Assembly: GCA_963978895.1 (NCBI GenBank)
Contig: OZ022246.1
Location: forward strand, 8,257,142-8,321,141
From: Erpobdella octoculata
Taxonomy: Eukaryota > Annelida > Clitellata > Hirudinida > Erpobdellidae
Direction of reading: 5' to 3'
Length of the DNA stretch: 64,000 nt
Made by a program: the position numbers and the translations under genes. The notes below the pieces were generated by a model. That model ran no database searches and was not told where the DNA came from. It was given only the letters and a program-made list of their open reading frames with translations. Positions within the stretch are counted from its first letter, which is position 1; each line of letters opens with the position of its first letter. This document shows, in pieces, positions 38,188-50,437 of this stretch.

Positions 38188-39350
38188 ATGAATTCTGGAT
38201 TTATTGTTGTAATTAGTGTTTTGACAGCGATATTTTTCGGAGCTTTGATTATTTTAATACTCATTGTGAGAAAGAAACTCTGCAAGTCGTTTGAGCTTTT
38301 TGTTGATTATTACCAACCTGAAAATCAGTAAGTCTGCTTGTTTTTGTATACATACATTATTAAGATTTGTATCATGTTTTATTTTAACTTAGCTCTGATC
38401 AAAATCTTGTGGAAAATATGGAGGTTTCCTGTGAAAACACTGGAGTTGAGTTGGGAGAAGTGCCCACATGTGATGTTAACAATGAGATATTTGACAATGA
38501 AATTTGGACAGAAAATGTTGGGTATGAAAGAAAGTTTTTATTATAAAAACTTTTGTGTGTTCCAATAAAATTTTTTGCTTGACCATTTTTCAAATTTAAT
38601 CTCATATCTTGTATTTATTTACTATACAATTATTATAAAAAAAAGACTCCATTGAATGTCATTAATATTAACTAACAATTGATATTTCAGATGTCTGATG
38701 CCACATTGCATAGGCATATTGAAGATTGCTCATTTACTCACAGACAAAATTGTTAAACTAACTTTAATTGAACCTAGAGAGCTTTATCATCCAGAAACAT
38801 TTTCAGACCTTGTACCTCTGGCCAAGAGAATTGGATCAAGGGTTGATGATGTGGTCCGATCAATGTATCCTCCACTTGATCCAAGACTTCTTGAAGCAAG
38901 GTGGACTATTTGTATTTGATTGCTGAAAATATTTAGACAATTTAGGCAATATTTAATCAGTATCTTTGGTTTTATTCTTTTTAGATGCTCTGCTTTAGTA
39001 CTGTCTGTAAATCACTTGGTTTTGTTGGCAAAATCAACTTGTTTTGGATCAGGATCACTTGATTGGGTTGATCAGGAAATGGCCAACATGGAAGATCATC
39101 TCAATGTTTGTTTGATTAGTTATTTCTGGTTCAAAATGGTTTTTAAGTTATTTAATAATTTAAAATATTGTAGGTTCTCAGAGAAGCAAGCACAAAATAT
39201 GAGGAAAATATTGCTTGCAGCCAGCAAGGATGCTCAAAGACTTTAGAGATTGTAGAGACAGCTGAAGATTGTGTGGGAACTGTAGAGGGCAATTGTGCAG
39301 AGTTGAAATTACATCAACAGTTGTGCCTTGAAACTTCATCAAGTGTTTAA
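38188..39350 (+). CDS. TMEM98: TMEM98 orthologue, complete in five coding exons
   Basis: Exons 38188-38327, 38393-38521, 38691-38900, 38995-39115 and 39174-39350 join in frame, with GT-AG borders throughout, to 258 residues (human TMEM98 has 226). Residues about 4-27 form one membrane helix directly after the start, then a basic KK and Cys-rich junction. The most conserved part is in exons 3-4: LMPHCIGILKIAHLLTDK, AKRIGSRVDDVVRSMYPPLD, LSVNHLVLLAKSTC and GSLDWVDQ, all nearly the same as in vertebrate TMEM98. Exon 5 starts VLREAS as in human and then diverges. TMEM98 is known as a single-pass protein of ER, plasma membrane and exosomes that binds the membrane transcription factor MYRF and blocks its self-cleavage. 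The role here is inferred from orthology. Introns are short (58-169 bp). Confidence 0.93.
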
Positions 39351-40735
39351 CTTTGTTGACTTTTTGCAAAGCTGTGTGTGATTGCTAATATTTGGCTGAC
39401 ATCATTGTTAGGGTATACCAGAGTTATAGTCATAAGCATACAATGTAAGTTATTTTCTTTAAAGCTAGCAGGTTACATTATTTTTTGCTGATGCTGTAAA
39501 AGTTGAAAAGTAGAAAATAACATGTCATGGTTCAAATCATTAGGCGAGTGTCATCCGTTGAATGCTACTAATGATGAGACTCAAATTTTCTTGAAGCTTA
39601 TTTAGAAATGTATTTTTAAAGCAGCTATAAGGTGCCTTAACATTGTTTTTATCATGGCATAGTCTTGTTTTTTTTAAAGATTTTTAGAGATGTGACTAGT
39701 TTTTATCTGCTTGTTAGTTGTTTCACTGGTGAGATTATTTACGATTTCATTGTTGTTGTTTTACAAAAGTCCTGCCATTCATCAGAAATTTATTTTTGAC
39801 ATGAGTAAATAATATTTTGATGACTTACAGCAAGGTTATGTTTTCAGATTATGAAAACGTTTTGTCAGATGTTTTCGATATGACATTTATCGCGAATAAT
39901 GTGATTATATAGCAGCTTGTCTGGTTTTTCTTATAAATATACATTTGTGTTTGTACTCTGTCTTGAATTTAGCTTTGTTTTTTAGAGTTTGAACACTGAA
40001 CTGTTTGTACTTGTGTTGAAAAACAAATGTGATTTTCTTTTGAACTGCTTAATATTCAGGGTTGGATATGTGATGTCGTGGTATTAAGGCTGTGATAGAT
40101 TGTTTTGCCATGCTAGTAGCATAGCATTAAAATGTCCTCTCTGTTGATCTGAAGGGCAGATGTTCTAACCCCGTTAATGTTTGGAAGTATAAGCTGGCTT
40201 TGATGCTGTGTTTCTATTGTGACCATACCAAATGACAAATCGTCCAGATTTTCTGGTTATAATCTCAACTTTTAAGTATATAAATTTACTTATCAAGTAT
40301 TTAATATTTTACAGTCTATTCAATAAACAGATATGTAATTAAGATGTGTAAAATGTGGTATATGTAAAAGGATCAGGCTATTTGACGTTTGGAGATGACT
40401 GATGGCAAAAACTATTGCTTGTCAACGTTATCGAAAAAATACTTTGAAAGGTATTTTGATAATTCAGTTAAAGGAAAATTGTATATTTTTATATCGTGGC
40501 ATGTTGATAACCTTTTGCTCATCGATAAAATTCAGAAATTGAGTTTATTAATTTATCATCGAAAAGTTGCGGTGGATAGTTGAACTATTTTTATTTGTGA
40601 TTACGTGAACATTAATTGACTAGTTCCAATAATAGTTAATATTGAGACACGTAGTTTGTTTGGTTAAGTGAATATTATTTTCTAATAAGTATAGGACCAT
40701 TTTATGATGAACACAAATACGGTTGTCAATATTCA
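39351..40735. other. TMEM98 3'UTR and downstream sequence
   Basis: No further ORF of note. The nearest AATAAA poly(A) signals downstream include one at 40322, which would make a 3'UTR of about 1 kb; this is inference. It ends in a (TA)n run before HEL-A copy 3. Confidence 0.35.
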
Positions 40736-41639
40736 ATATATATATATATATATATATAAAAATGAATGTTTGTATGTATGTATGTATGTATGTATATAGG
40801 TATGTTATTCATGCATTGCTACACCATTCATCCGATCGTAATGAAATTTTAACACAACCTTGAGAGTCAAGGGGAATCAAATATAGAGAAAAAAAATTTG
40901 AAATCCGTCACAAAATGAGCGGAGCGGGTGAGCGAGCGGGAACTATATATATATGTATGTGCGTATGTATGTGTATGTATGTATGTGTATGTGCATGTAT
41001 GTGTGTCTGTGTGTGTGTTTATGTATGTACTAGCGGAGATACCCGGCGTTGCCCGGGTTTTTTAGAGGTTTTTCTAATGTTTGTCTCTTTCTCTCCCGTT
41101 TCCTTTCCCACCTGCTTTCCCACTCCTGTTCGCTTTCCCGTTTTCGGTCGTTTTCCCGCTCCCGGTCGCTTTCCCGCTGCCGGTCGCTTTCCCGCTCCCG
41201 GTCGTTTTCCCGTTCCCGGTTGCTGTCCCGTTCCCGCTCACGTTTGCTCTCCCATTCCCGCTCACGCTTGCTTTTCCGTTCCCGCTCGCTGTCCGTTCCG
41301 GGTCGCTTTCCCGTTTCTATAATAGACAAACTAACCCACAAACATTCATATATATATATAGTCTTAGCAAATCTATTTTACGTTTTATAGGCTAACAGAA
41401 GTTATGAAAGAATGGAAAAGAGAAAATGAGCGTGAACGGGAACGGGAACGGGAACGGGAGAGCAACCGTGACTAGGAATGGGGGAGCAAGCATGACCGGG
41501 AACGGGAGAGCAAGCGGGAACGGGAAAGCGACCGGGAACGGGAAAGCGACCGGGAACGGGAAAGCGACCGGGAACGGGAAAGCGACCGGGAACGGGAAAG
41601 CGACCGGGAACGGGAAAGCAGTGTTATTTCCATTAATGG

Positions 41640-41935
41640 TAATTGAATTAGGAATTGAAATAGGAATTTTTTTTTCTTGAGAATGGAAATTAGAAATAGG
41701 AATTAAATTTGGAATGGAATTAGAAATAGGAATGGAAATCACGTGATAAAAATGGAATTAGAATTAGAAGTAGAAATTATTTTTCAATCCAAAATGGAAT
41801 TAGAATGAGAATTAGAAATTATTTCTTTAATAAAAATGGAATTAGAATGGGAAGTAGGAATTATTTTTTAAAATAAAATGGAATTAGAATGAGAAGTAGG
41901 AATTATTTTTAAATTTAAAATGAAAGTAAAATAAA
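41640..41935 (+). repeat. Left subterminal repeats of the hAT element
   Basis: Four or more diverged copies of 'aaaatggaattagaatgagaa' spaced roughly 40-60 bp. The matching right subterminal array (about 45000-45302) has copies of 'aatggaattagaattggaat' about 41 bp apart. Such repeats usually are transposase binding sites in hAT elements (inference). Confidence 0.75.
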
Positions 41936-42083
41936 GGATCTACCATAGATATACGAAATTGCCCCGTTCCCATGATATATAAATAAAAGTCTCCTTTTCA
42001 ATGAACTGTTTTTCTCTTAGTTGGTCTAAATATTGTGTCGTGTGTTGTGTGCTCATATTCATTTTTGTGACTTTAAAATTACA

Positions 42084-44848
42084 ATGAGTTTATCAAAATC
42101 TTTAAGTGGTAGAAAAAGAGATAGCGTATTCTGGGAATTCTTTTCGTATGACGAAGATTCAGACAAATCAACTTGTCAGGTGACGGATGAAACTACAAAA
42201 GTGGCCTGCGGAACACAAATTACTGGCAAGAACACTAGCAACTTCGCCGCCCATTTGAAGCGTTTTCACAAACAAGCATATGCTAACTGCATGAGCAAAG
42301 AAAAAGAAAGAAATGTTGTGAAAAGTCAAGCTGTAAAACGAGACAGTTCAGGTGCAGTAAAGATGCAAACTATTGGGGAATGTTTACAGCGTCGTATGAT
42401 ATCATGGCCTGAGGAATCTGCAGAGCATCGTGTGCGAGTTCAAACCGTTATGAAAATGATTATCAGTACAAATTGTCCGATGACACTGCTGGACCAACCA
42501 TCATTCCGAAAAATGTTTACTGTGATGGACCCAAAGTTCCAGATGCCTGGTTTGTTTTTTAAGTTCTCACTTGAATAAGTATTTTACACACTTTTATTTA
42601 ACTTGGTATTTAAGTGTTTAACTTCTACATCTTGTATTCAATTCCACTTCCCATTCTGAGATTGAGCTGAAATTTTGCATGCACACACGTACACAGGCAG
42701 GGTTTTTGACATTTAAACTATTAATTTTTTTCTTTGTGATAAATTCAAATCAAATTTATTTAACGCCAATTCTTATATATCATACATTACTTGCATTGCA
42801 TAAAGTTGTCTTAATTTATTCAATTCATATTATTTAAAATATAAATATTCTTTTTATCACTTTATAATTATCAAACTCATATGAGAACGCTGTTAATTTT
42901 TATTACGGATATTGCTTGCCTGTAGACTTCGATCGAGATGTGTGCATGTGCTCGCATGCAAACATATACTGCCATGTTCCATGTTGCGTGTGTATGGTCG
43001 CAAAGCAGAATTATACTACCATCACTACCATGTTGTGTGTGTGTTCGCATTTGTAAAAGTTTAAGATGAGGATAGTGAAAAAACAAGAGAAAAACCAAAG
43101 TCATTTTAATATTTAGCTAGAAAATATTCCAGGCATCAGACACAAAATATTTTTTGTTGGCCAATGTTATTGATTGCCTGTTGTTATTCTTTCAGTGTTA
43201 AATAATAATATTTTAAATTATTTCTTTAGGCTCAGCGAAGATGAAAAGTTTGATTAAAAACCAGTTTGCCCTCAGCTCTGCCACATTAAAAGATGACCTT
43301 TGCAAGGCCCGTAGGATTACTATTTGTCTGGATGGATGGTCGAAGAAATCACTGTCATCTTCCTATTTAGGGATTTCAGCTTGCTTCTACGATGTAGCTG
43401 CCAACAAGTCCAGACATTCATTTCTCAACTTGATCAATATCAAACACCCGCACACTGGAGAGATGTTGGCTGAATGTCTGTCACAAAGCCTTGAACAGTG
43501 GGGCATAACTAAACAGCAAGTGCTTATGATCATAACTGATAATGGTGCGAACATGGTTAAAGCAATTAGACTGATGCAGGAGAAAAATGCCATGTTGAAC
43601 GAAGAACAAGACGACAATGACATTGATGAGACAGAGGAAGTTGCAAAAGATGAGGGTACAAATAGAGATATGAAAAATTATTGTGGAAATCATTCAGGTT
43701 ATAGCGATCAGAACTTAGAAACACCAGAAGAAGAAGAAAACATGGAGACACTAGAAGAAGAAGAGATTGAAAGACAGTTTCATCTTCCTGTTCAAATTCC
43801 ATTTCGGCGAATGCCATGCATGGCACACACGCTCCAGCTGATCATCAAGCTTGCAAACGCCCACTATAACAATGTTTTAACCAAAACTCGCCATCTTGTC
43901 GCAAAAATAAAAAAATCAAGTGTTGCTCTAGAAAAACTTCATAAAAAATGTGGAAAATCTGTCATAAGCGACTGCACTACAAGATGGAACAGCACATACC
44001 AAATGTTAACACGCCTTCTTACGATCAAGCATGACGTCAACAACGTTTTATGTGAAATGTCAATAGACTCGCTTCTGGCTAGTGACTGGGTGAAGCTGCA
44101 AGAAGTGTCAACGCTACTCGAACCCTTTGCTGTTCAAACAGATATTCTACAGAGTGACGCACAGTCTCTCTCGAGTTTAATTCCTTGCATTTTAAACCTG
44201 GAGTGTCATCTGCAGCAGCACACATCTGCAAAAGCACTAACATCAAAAATGCTGGATGATCTCCGTTACCGGTTCGCCACACTTCTAGACCCGAATACGG
44301 AAAACTTTAATCCGATTCCAGCGGCCGCATGTCTGCTTGATCCGACGATGGCACAAGCAATTATGTCCCCGGAATATGTAGAGCTGCTGCGTGCTGCTAA
44401 AGCTTACATAATCACCGTTTGTGAAAACGAGGAAAGTTCAGTGCAGGAAGTTTATGTGTCGGATTCTGCATCTGCATCCCCTATGGTGTTAACTCCAACA
44501 TCATTAAAAAAGTTTAAATTTTTAAACAATAAAATTCAGTCTAATCGACTTAGAACTTGTGCTGGCATTAGCAGTATAAGTGAAAAAGATGCAGTGCATT
44601 ATCAGCTGAACAACTACATAGCTGATATTGTAGAAGATGAGCGTAATGATGCACTGGATTTTTGGAAGCAAAAAACATCACGTTACAGCAAACTGTATGA
44701 GCTAGCCCAAGATTTATTGTCAGCTCCAGCTTCTCAAGCCTACGTGGAGCGGATATTCTCTCTTTGTGGCATCTTGACTGCAGGGCGACGCAACAGAATG
44801 CAACAGTCCTTAGAGATGAGAGCCTTTCTGAAACTTAATTCATTTTGA
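42084..44848 (+). CDS. hAT transposase with BED-type zinc finger, one intron
   Basis: Exon 1 (42084-42549) and exon 2 (43230-44848) join at CCT-G/GTTTGT...TTTAG/GC in matching phase, giving 694 residues without a stop. Residues about 12-70 form a BED-like finger (two Cys, then HLKRFH). Conserved hAT features follow: LDGWSKKS (first catalytic Asp), ITDNGANM (second Asp), MPCMAHTLQL (C-x2-H), TTRWNSTYQML (R-W signature) and the C-terminal dimerisation region with SAPASQAYVERIFSLCG, which holds the catalytic Glu. An acidic Glu-rich insert separates the second Asp from the C-x2-H motif. It acts in the nucleus, cutting and pasting DNA at the 16-bp terminal repeats. The intron (680 bp) contains parts of repeat I and repeat E. 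All key residues are present, so activity is possible. Confidence 0.92.
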
Positions 44849-44999
44849 CCGATTAATTATTTGCATTTTGCTCTGGTTATTTTTGGATGTTTGGTTTATT
44901 TATAACAATAAATGTTTGATAGCTTGTTGTTGTTACTATGTATTATTATCTTTAAAGGGTTTTTTAAAGGAACGAATATAGTGACTGTTATTTTTAATA

Positions 45000-45302
45000 A
45001 TGGAATTAGAAAATAATTTTTGAAATGATAATGGAAATAGAATAGAAATAGAAATCATTTTAGCAATGGTAATTAGAATTGAATGGAAATTATTGAAATT
45101 AAAATGGAATTAGAATTGAAATAGGAATTATTTGAAAAAAAATAATGGAATTAGAATTGGAATGGAAATTATTTTAAAAAAAAATAATGGAATTAGAATT
45201 GGAATGGAAATTATTTGTAAAAAAATAATGGAATTAGAATTGGAATGGAAATTATTTGAAAAAAAATAATGGAATTAGAATAGGAATGGAAATTATTTAG
45301 TG
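45000..45302 (+). repeat. Right subterminal repeats of the hAT element
   Basis: Tandem units with ggaattagaattggaatgg, spaced about 41 bp in the last four copies. Confidence 0.8.
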
Positions 45303-45569
45303 AATGGAAATAACACTGCGGGAAAGCGACCGGGAACGGGAAAGCGACTGGAATCGGGAGAGCAAGCTTGGAAGGAAACGCGAGCAAGAGAGAAAATCGA
45401 TAACAAAACTTCTGAGCGGGAAAGCGACCGGGAGCTGGAAAACGACCGAGAGCGGAAAAGCGACCGGGAACGCCACGAAAACGGGAAAGTGGAGAAGGAA
45501 ACGGGAGCGAGAGAGACAAACATTAGAAAAACCTCTAAAAGCCCCGGGCAACGCCGGGTAACCCCGCTA

Positions 45570-45570
<1 letters not shown>

Positions 45571-45640
<70 letters not shown>
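45571..45640. repeat. (TA)n microsatellite
   Basis: Pure TA following the CTAG of HEL-A copy 3. TA tracts recurrently lie next to Helitron-like ends in this window. Confidence 0.95.
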
Positions 45641-45641
<1 letters not shown>

Positions 45642-45649
45642 TACATGGA

Positions 45650-46015
45650 GCGGGTTACGCAACTCGTATTTCTAAAGCAAACTAATATTTTTCAATTTTT
45701 TACTTCCAAAATTTTTTATATTTTTTCCCTAAATTGCCTATTTTTATTTTAAATTTGTTTAATTTTTATTACCTTTATTCCTACTGTTCACTTCTATCGC
45801 TATTGACAAATAGATCTTCATCGGGAACTATGTTAACTTCGGGACGGGAGTAATTTTAAAATGTTCTAAAGTACTACAACTTTTTGGTTTTTTTAGTTAT
45901 TTATATTGTAATTAGTTTTTATTTATGTTTTAAATATTATTTACGTTAAAAAACCGGTCATTTTTCATCGAAATCGGTTCGGGACGCTATACCGGAAGGA
46001 TTATCTCTAAAACAG
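45650..46015 (+). repeat. Dispersed repeat H, copy 1
   Basis: Begins cgggttacgcaactcgt, continues 'atagatcttcatcgggaact', and ends cgggacgctataccgg, then aggattatc. It is a close direct copy of 49979-50345. Further partial copies of its right end are at 50346-50435 (plus) and 49228-49330 (minus). No coding capacity. Confidence 0.75.
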
Positions 46016-46189
46016 TATCTTTAAATGCGGCGGTTTTGTCAATATGCCTTAAGACAAATAAAAAACAATAAATTAACAGCAGAAAACCAAGAAAAAATAA
46101 AATAATATAAAAGTAAAAGTACTTGGTAGTCTTTGTTACGCTTTCGACCATATTCCTTGCAGCAGAAATTCTGAGTCTTAGAGGTCACG

Positions 46190-47152
46190 ATGGCTACCAG
46201 AATCGTTCCTGCTAATGAAGTGATGGGAGTCGCTGCAATACGACTAGAAGTGTGGAGTTTGGTTACGCTGTCGAGAGAGTTACTTGACGATGAAGTTGTT
46301 TTGCAATGGTGCGCAAGGAGAAGGTTGATTTTCAACAGCCGATTCTGTCAAACGTACAACCGTCCATTCACTTATTGTCGCTACTCTCAAGGCATCGACG
46401 GTAGGCAGTGGAAATGTAATGGTTGTGGTGTGAAGAAATCGGTGAGGAAAGATTCTTTTTTCAAGGGGAGCCACCTATCTTTGGAGCAAATTGTTTTAAT
46501 GGTTTACTGCTGGTGTCTGGACATGCCACGGTCCCTGATGCAGCGTGAAACAGGCATCAGTAGCCAACAGAGTTCTGTGGATTGGTGCAATTTCATGCGT
46601 TAGTGCACAACTTGGCTGGTACACCATCCGGTAGAATTAGGCGGTTTTGATAATAACGGTGAACCAGTTATTGTTGAAATCGACGAGAGTAAGTATATTC
46701 ATAGAAAGTTCCACCGAGGTCAGTGGCATGAGGGTCACTGGGTTTTTGGAGGAATAGAGCGTTTGAGTAAGAAATACTTTCTGGTAGAAGTCCCGGATAG
46801 GAGAGCTATTACATTGGAAGAGCTCATTGAACGGCACATCTTCCCTGGCACCCACATCATGTCTGACGGATGGGCTGACTATGGAAATATAACTCGAAAT
46901 CGACAGGGGATATACGATCATTCGGTAATTGTCCATCAAGACAATTTTGTGGACCCGAATGATGAAACCGTCCACACCCAAAACGTTGAGAATATGTGGA
47001 TGAGGGCCAAGAAAAGGTTGAAAAGACAATTCGGCACCAGCAGAGCACTTTTCACAAGTTATCTGGACAAATTCTACTACCGAAACTACTACAGCAAGGA
47101 GGACCTTTTTGCCAACTTCCTCGTTACACTCTTTGAAAATTATCCGAATTAA
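46190..47152 (+). pseudogene. Merlin (IS1016-like) transposase with one internal stop
   Basis: One reading frame runs from ATG 46190 to TAA 47150-47152 (320 codons), interrupted only by TAG at 46601-46603. The N-terminal part has a zinc-ribbon-like pair C-x2-C around CRYSQ...CNGCG. The catalytic part has VEIDESK (Asp), the family motif WVFGGIER, HIMSDGW (Asp), NFVDPNDETVHTQNVENMW (Glu), then KKRLKR. This is the DDE set and spacing of IS1016/Merlin transposases. The 5' flank (46022-46190) reappears inverted at 49764-49975. I could not delimit the terminal inverted repeats. It could be read as inactive by a single mutation. Confidence 0.88.
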
Positions 47153-47286
47153 CTCTCGAGATGGCGTCGATGGCGCAACCATTAAAAGGCTCTTTTCAGA
47201 GCCAACAAAACCTTAACGAATAGCAGTGATGCATTTTAACGCCAATAGATATGACTGTTTTCTTTTTCTTTCCTACTCTACGGTCC

Positions 47287-47523
47287 CAGAGGCGTAGTGA
47301 GGCCAGTTAGGGGCAAGGGTGACAGTTTTTTGTAATTATTTTACTGTACCTAGCCATTTTGAGGGGGGGGGGTGTTTAAAAGAGGGTTTGGCAAAAAATA
47401 TGAGAAAAAAGGCTCCTACTCCCCCCCCGGTCAATTTTTTTCGGGAGCAAAAAAGAGGTTATGTAGGGAGCGCAGATTTTGTGTTCTGTCCCCCGGGCAC
47501 AGAAGAGCCTAGCTACGCCTCTG
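47287..47523 (+). mobile_element. Small hAT-like MITE
   Basis: The ends cagaggcgtagtgaggc and (reverse complement) cagaggcgtagctaggc match at 15 of 17. The flanks tacggtcc (47279-47286) and tacggccc (47524-47531) match at 7 of 8, a target duplication. It is 237 bp with no gene, and G runs inside. Confidence 0.75.
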
Positions 47524-47623
47524 TACGGCCCTGAGTACGCCCCAGCGGCTTTCTTCAATTGAAATCATGCAGCAGTGTTTAGTGGTACAACGTGTGCACC
47601 GTGCATGCAATTATGACTAAGCA

Positions 47624-48514
<891 letters not shown>

Positions 48515-48679
48515 ACTAAGCAAGACCGCGAGAGACTTCAGCGACCTCCACCACCACAGTGGGTCGAGGAGATTGCATTTTTATTATAATGATTTGATGT
48601 TATTTTTTATTCATTTCATACTTTATTTTTTATTTTAGATATTGAATTAATGAAAATAAACTTATCATAGATAAGTTTT

Positions 48680-48975
48680 CATTTTGCCTGTAAACATTTT
48701 GTCTGTGAATATTTTGTCTGTGAACATTTTGTCTGTGAACACTTTGTCTGTGAACACTTTGTCTGTGAACATTTTGTGCGTGAACATTTTTCGTGAACGT
48801 TTTGTCGTGAACATTTTGTCGTTGAACATTTTGTCTGTGAACATTTTGTCAGTGAGCGTTTTGTCGGTGTTCATTTTGTCGTGAACATTTTGTCGTGAAC
48901 GTTGTGTCGTGAACGTTTTGTCGGGAACATTTTGTCGTTGAACATTTTGTCTGTGAACGTTTTGTCGTGACACCA
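48680..48975 (+). repeat. Minisatellite of 12-15 bp units
   Basis: Units of the type tctgtgaacattttg (15 bp) and tcgtgaacgttttg (13-14 bp) are repeated about 20 times. It ends at gtgacaccag, directly before the foldback structure. Confidence 0.9.
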
Positions 48976-49552
48976 GTTTCCACTGACCGCTAGATTTTTT
49001 TAAACTAAATTATTTAATATTTAATTTATTTGCATATATATTAATTATCAATTTATTTTCAACATTTCAAATTTATTTGTTGTTTTATTATTTTATTTCA
49101 ATATTAACTCTCACTTACTTTTCTATTCTTGAATTGTATTATTCCGCGTATCAGCACTGCCTTTGGATATTTTTGCTTAAAGTCGGTTTTTAGTGAGTTT
49201 TTCTGTAAGAAACTTTTTCGTAGTATGTTCTGAGGTAATCCTGCAGTATAGCTTCCTGAACCGATTTCGATGAAAAAACGGTTTAAAAAACTGTTTAATA
49301 GAATAACCATAGAACATTATCAAAACATATTACGAACAAGTATTTTACAGAAAAACTTACTAAAAACCGACTTTAAGCAAAAATATCCAAAGGCAATGTT
49401 GACACGCGGAATAATACAATTCAAGGAATGAAAAGCAAGGAGGAGTTAATATTCAAATAAAATAACATAATAAAATAATAAATACATTTTAAAAAGTTAC
49501 AAATAAATTTATAATTATTTAAATTTTAAAAAATCAGAGCGCTGAGTGGAAA
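48976..49552. repeat. Large foldback (inverted repeat) element
   Basis: The arms 49120-49230 and 49318-49432 are reverse complements over about 105 bp with few mismatches (shared: ttgaattgtattattccgcg, gcttaaagtcggttttta). Weaker complementarity extends outward to tttccactgaccgct (48976) and the complement of agcgctgagtggaaa (49538-49552). The loop (about 49231-49317) is a minus-strand piece of repeat H. No flanking duplication could be identified. Confidence 0.7.
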
Positions 49553-49563
49553 TTTATCTATGA

Positions 49564-49760
49564 CTAGCGGGAGACCCAGCGTTGCCCGGGGGTTTCCCAT
49601 CATTTTTCTCTCGCTCCCGTTTCCTTCCCCGCTAATTTTCTCGCTCCCGATCGTTTTCCCGCTCCCGATCGCCTTCCCGTTCCCGGCCGCATTCCCGCTC
49701 CCGATTGCTCTTCTCTTCCTGGTCGCTTTCTCGCTCGCTCTTTCGCTCTCCAAACGATTC
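49564..49760 (-). mobile_element. Helitron-like element HEL-A, copy 5 (minus strand, 5'-truncated)
   Basis: Minus-strand 3' end with cccgggcaacgctgggtctc, then CTAG at 49567-49564 followed by T. The body has the GC-rich gagcgggaa-type array to about 49745. Confidence 0.55.
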
Positions 49761-49763
49761 TGC

Positions 49764-49975
49764 TAGCCACATGACCTCTAAAACTCAAAATTTCTGCTCC
49801 AAGAAATATGATAGAAACCGTACCAAAGACAGCCAAGTCGCCAAGTACTTTTACTTTGATATTATTTTAATTTTTCTTGGTGTTCTGTTGCTAATTTATT
49901 GTTTTCAATGTTTTTTTAATTTTTCTTAAGGCAATTTGACATAAAGCGCCGCATTTAAAGAAACGGTTTTAGACA
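49764..49975 (-). repeat. Inverted copy of the Merlin element 5' end
   Basis: Reverse complement of 46022-46200, including the ATG region of the transposase. Shared words: ctctaaaactcaaaatttct, taaggcaatttgaca-like and gccgcatttaaag. The rest of the element is absent, so it is either a truncated copy or a deletion derivative. Confidence 0.65.
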
Positions 49976-49978
49976 TCG

Positions 49979-50435
49979 TGCGGGTTACGCAACTCGTACT
50001 TCTAAAGCAAACTAATATTTTTCAATTTTTTACTTCCAAAATTTTTTATATTTTTTTTCCTAAATTGTCTATTTTTATTTTAAATGTGTTTAATTTTTAT
50101 TACCTTTATTCCTACTGTTCACTTCTATCGCTATTGACAAATAGATCTTCATCGGGAACTACGTTAACTTCGGGAGTAATTCATAAATGTTCTAAAGTGC
50201 TATAATTTTTGTTTTTTTTTCAGTTATTTATGTTGTAATTAGTCTTTATTTCCCTTATTTATGTTTTAAATATCATTTACGTTAAAAAACCGGCCATTTT
50301 TCATCGAAATCGGTTCAGGACGCTATACTGCAGGATTACCGTTCTGATAATGTTCTAAGCTTATTCTATTAAACAGTTTCTTAAACCGTTTTTTTTATAG
50401 AAATCGTTCGGGACGCTATACTGGAGGATTACCTA
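49979..50435 (+). repeat. Dispersed repeat H, copy 2, ending just before the THAP gene
   Basis: Direct copy of 45650-46015 to about 50340, followed by a second, partial H right end (cgggacgctatactggaggattacc, 50409-50433). The THAP start codon follows 4 bp later, so H forms the immediate upstream region of that gene. Confidence 0.7.
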
Positions 50436-50437
50436 AA

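Larger units (their letters stand above)
41619..45318 (+). mobile_element. Complete hAT transposon (3700 bp)
   Basis: The terminal inverted repeats cagtgttatttccatt (41619-41634) and aatggaaataacactg (45303-45318) are perfect 16-bp complements. The 8-bp duplication cgggaaag flanks both ends (41611-41618 and 45319-45326); since the target is a repeat array this alone is not decisive, but it fits. Subterminal regions are packed with ggaattaga-type repeats. The single gene inside is intact. The family has a truncated end elsewhere (17641-17778). Confidence 0.92.
40736..45570 (+). mobile_element. Composite Helitron-like element HEL-A, copy 3, interrupted by a hAT transposon
   Basis: The plus-strand 5' region starts around 40736-40750 in a TA run followed by aaaaatgaatgtttgtatg. 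It contains the catccgatcg segment, a nested minus-oriented HEL-A unit (CTAG at 41030-41033, body to about 41370), then the plus-oriented 18-bp array from 41400. The array is broken at 41618 by the hAT insertion and resumes at 45319. It ends at hairpin plus CTAG (45567-45570), followed by T. The order of parts equals the inverted copy at 14871-15770; the array itself resembles 7736-8200 more closely. Confidence 0.6.

Noticed and set aside
42877..43104. Minus-strand ORF inside the hAT intron
   Set aside because: No recognisable domain, overlaps dispersed repeat text, opposite strand to the transposase.
48680..48975. CRISPR-like array
   Set aside because: Short repeats without regular unique spacers in an animal genome; a simple minisatellite.
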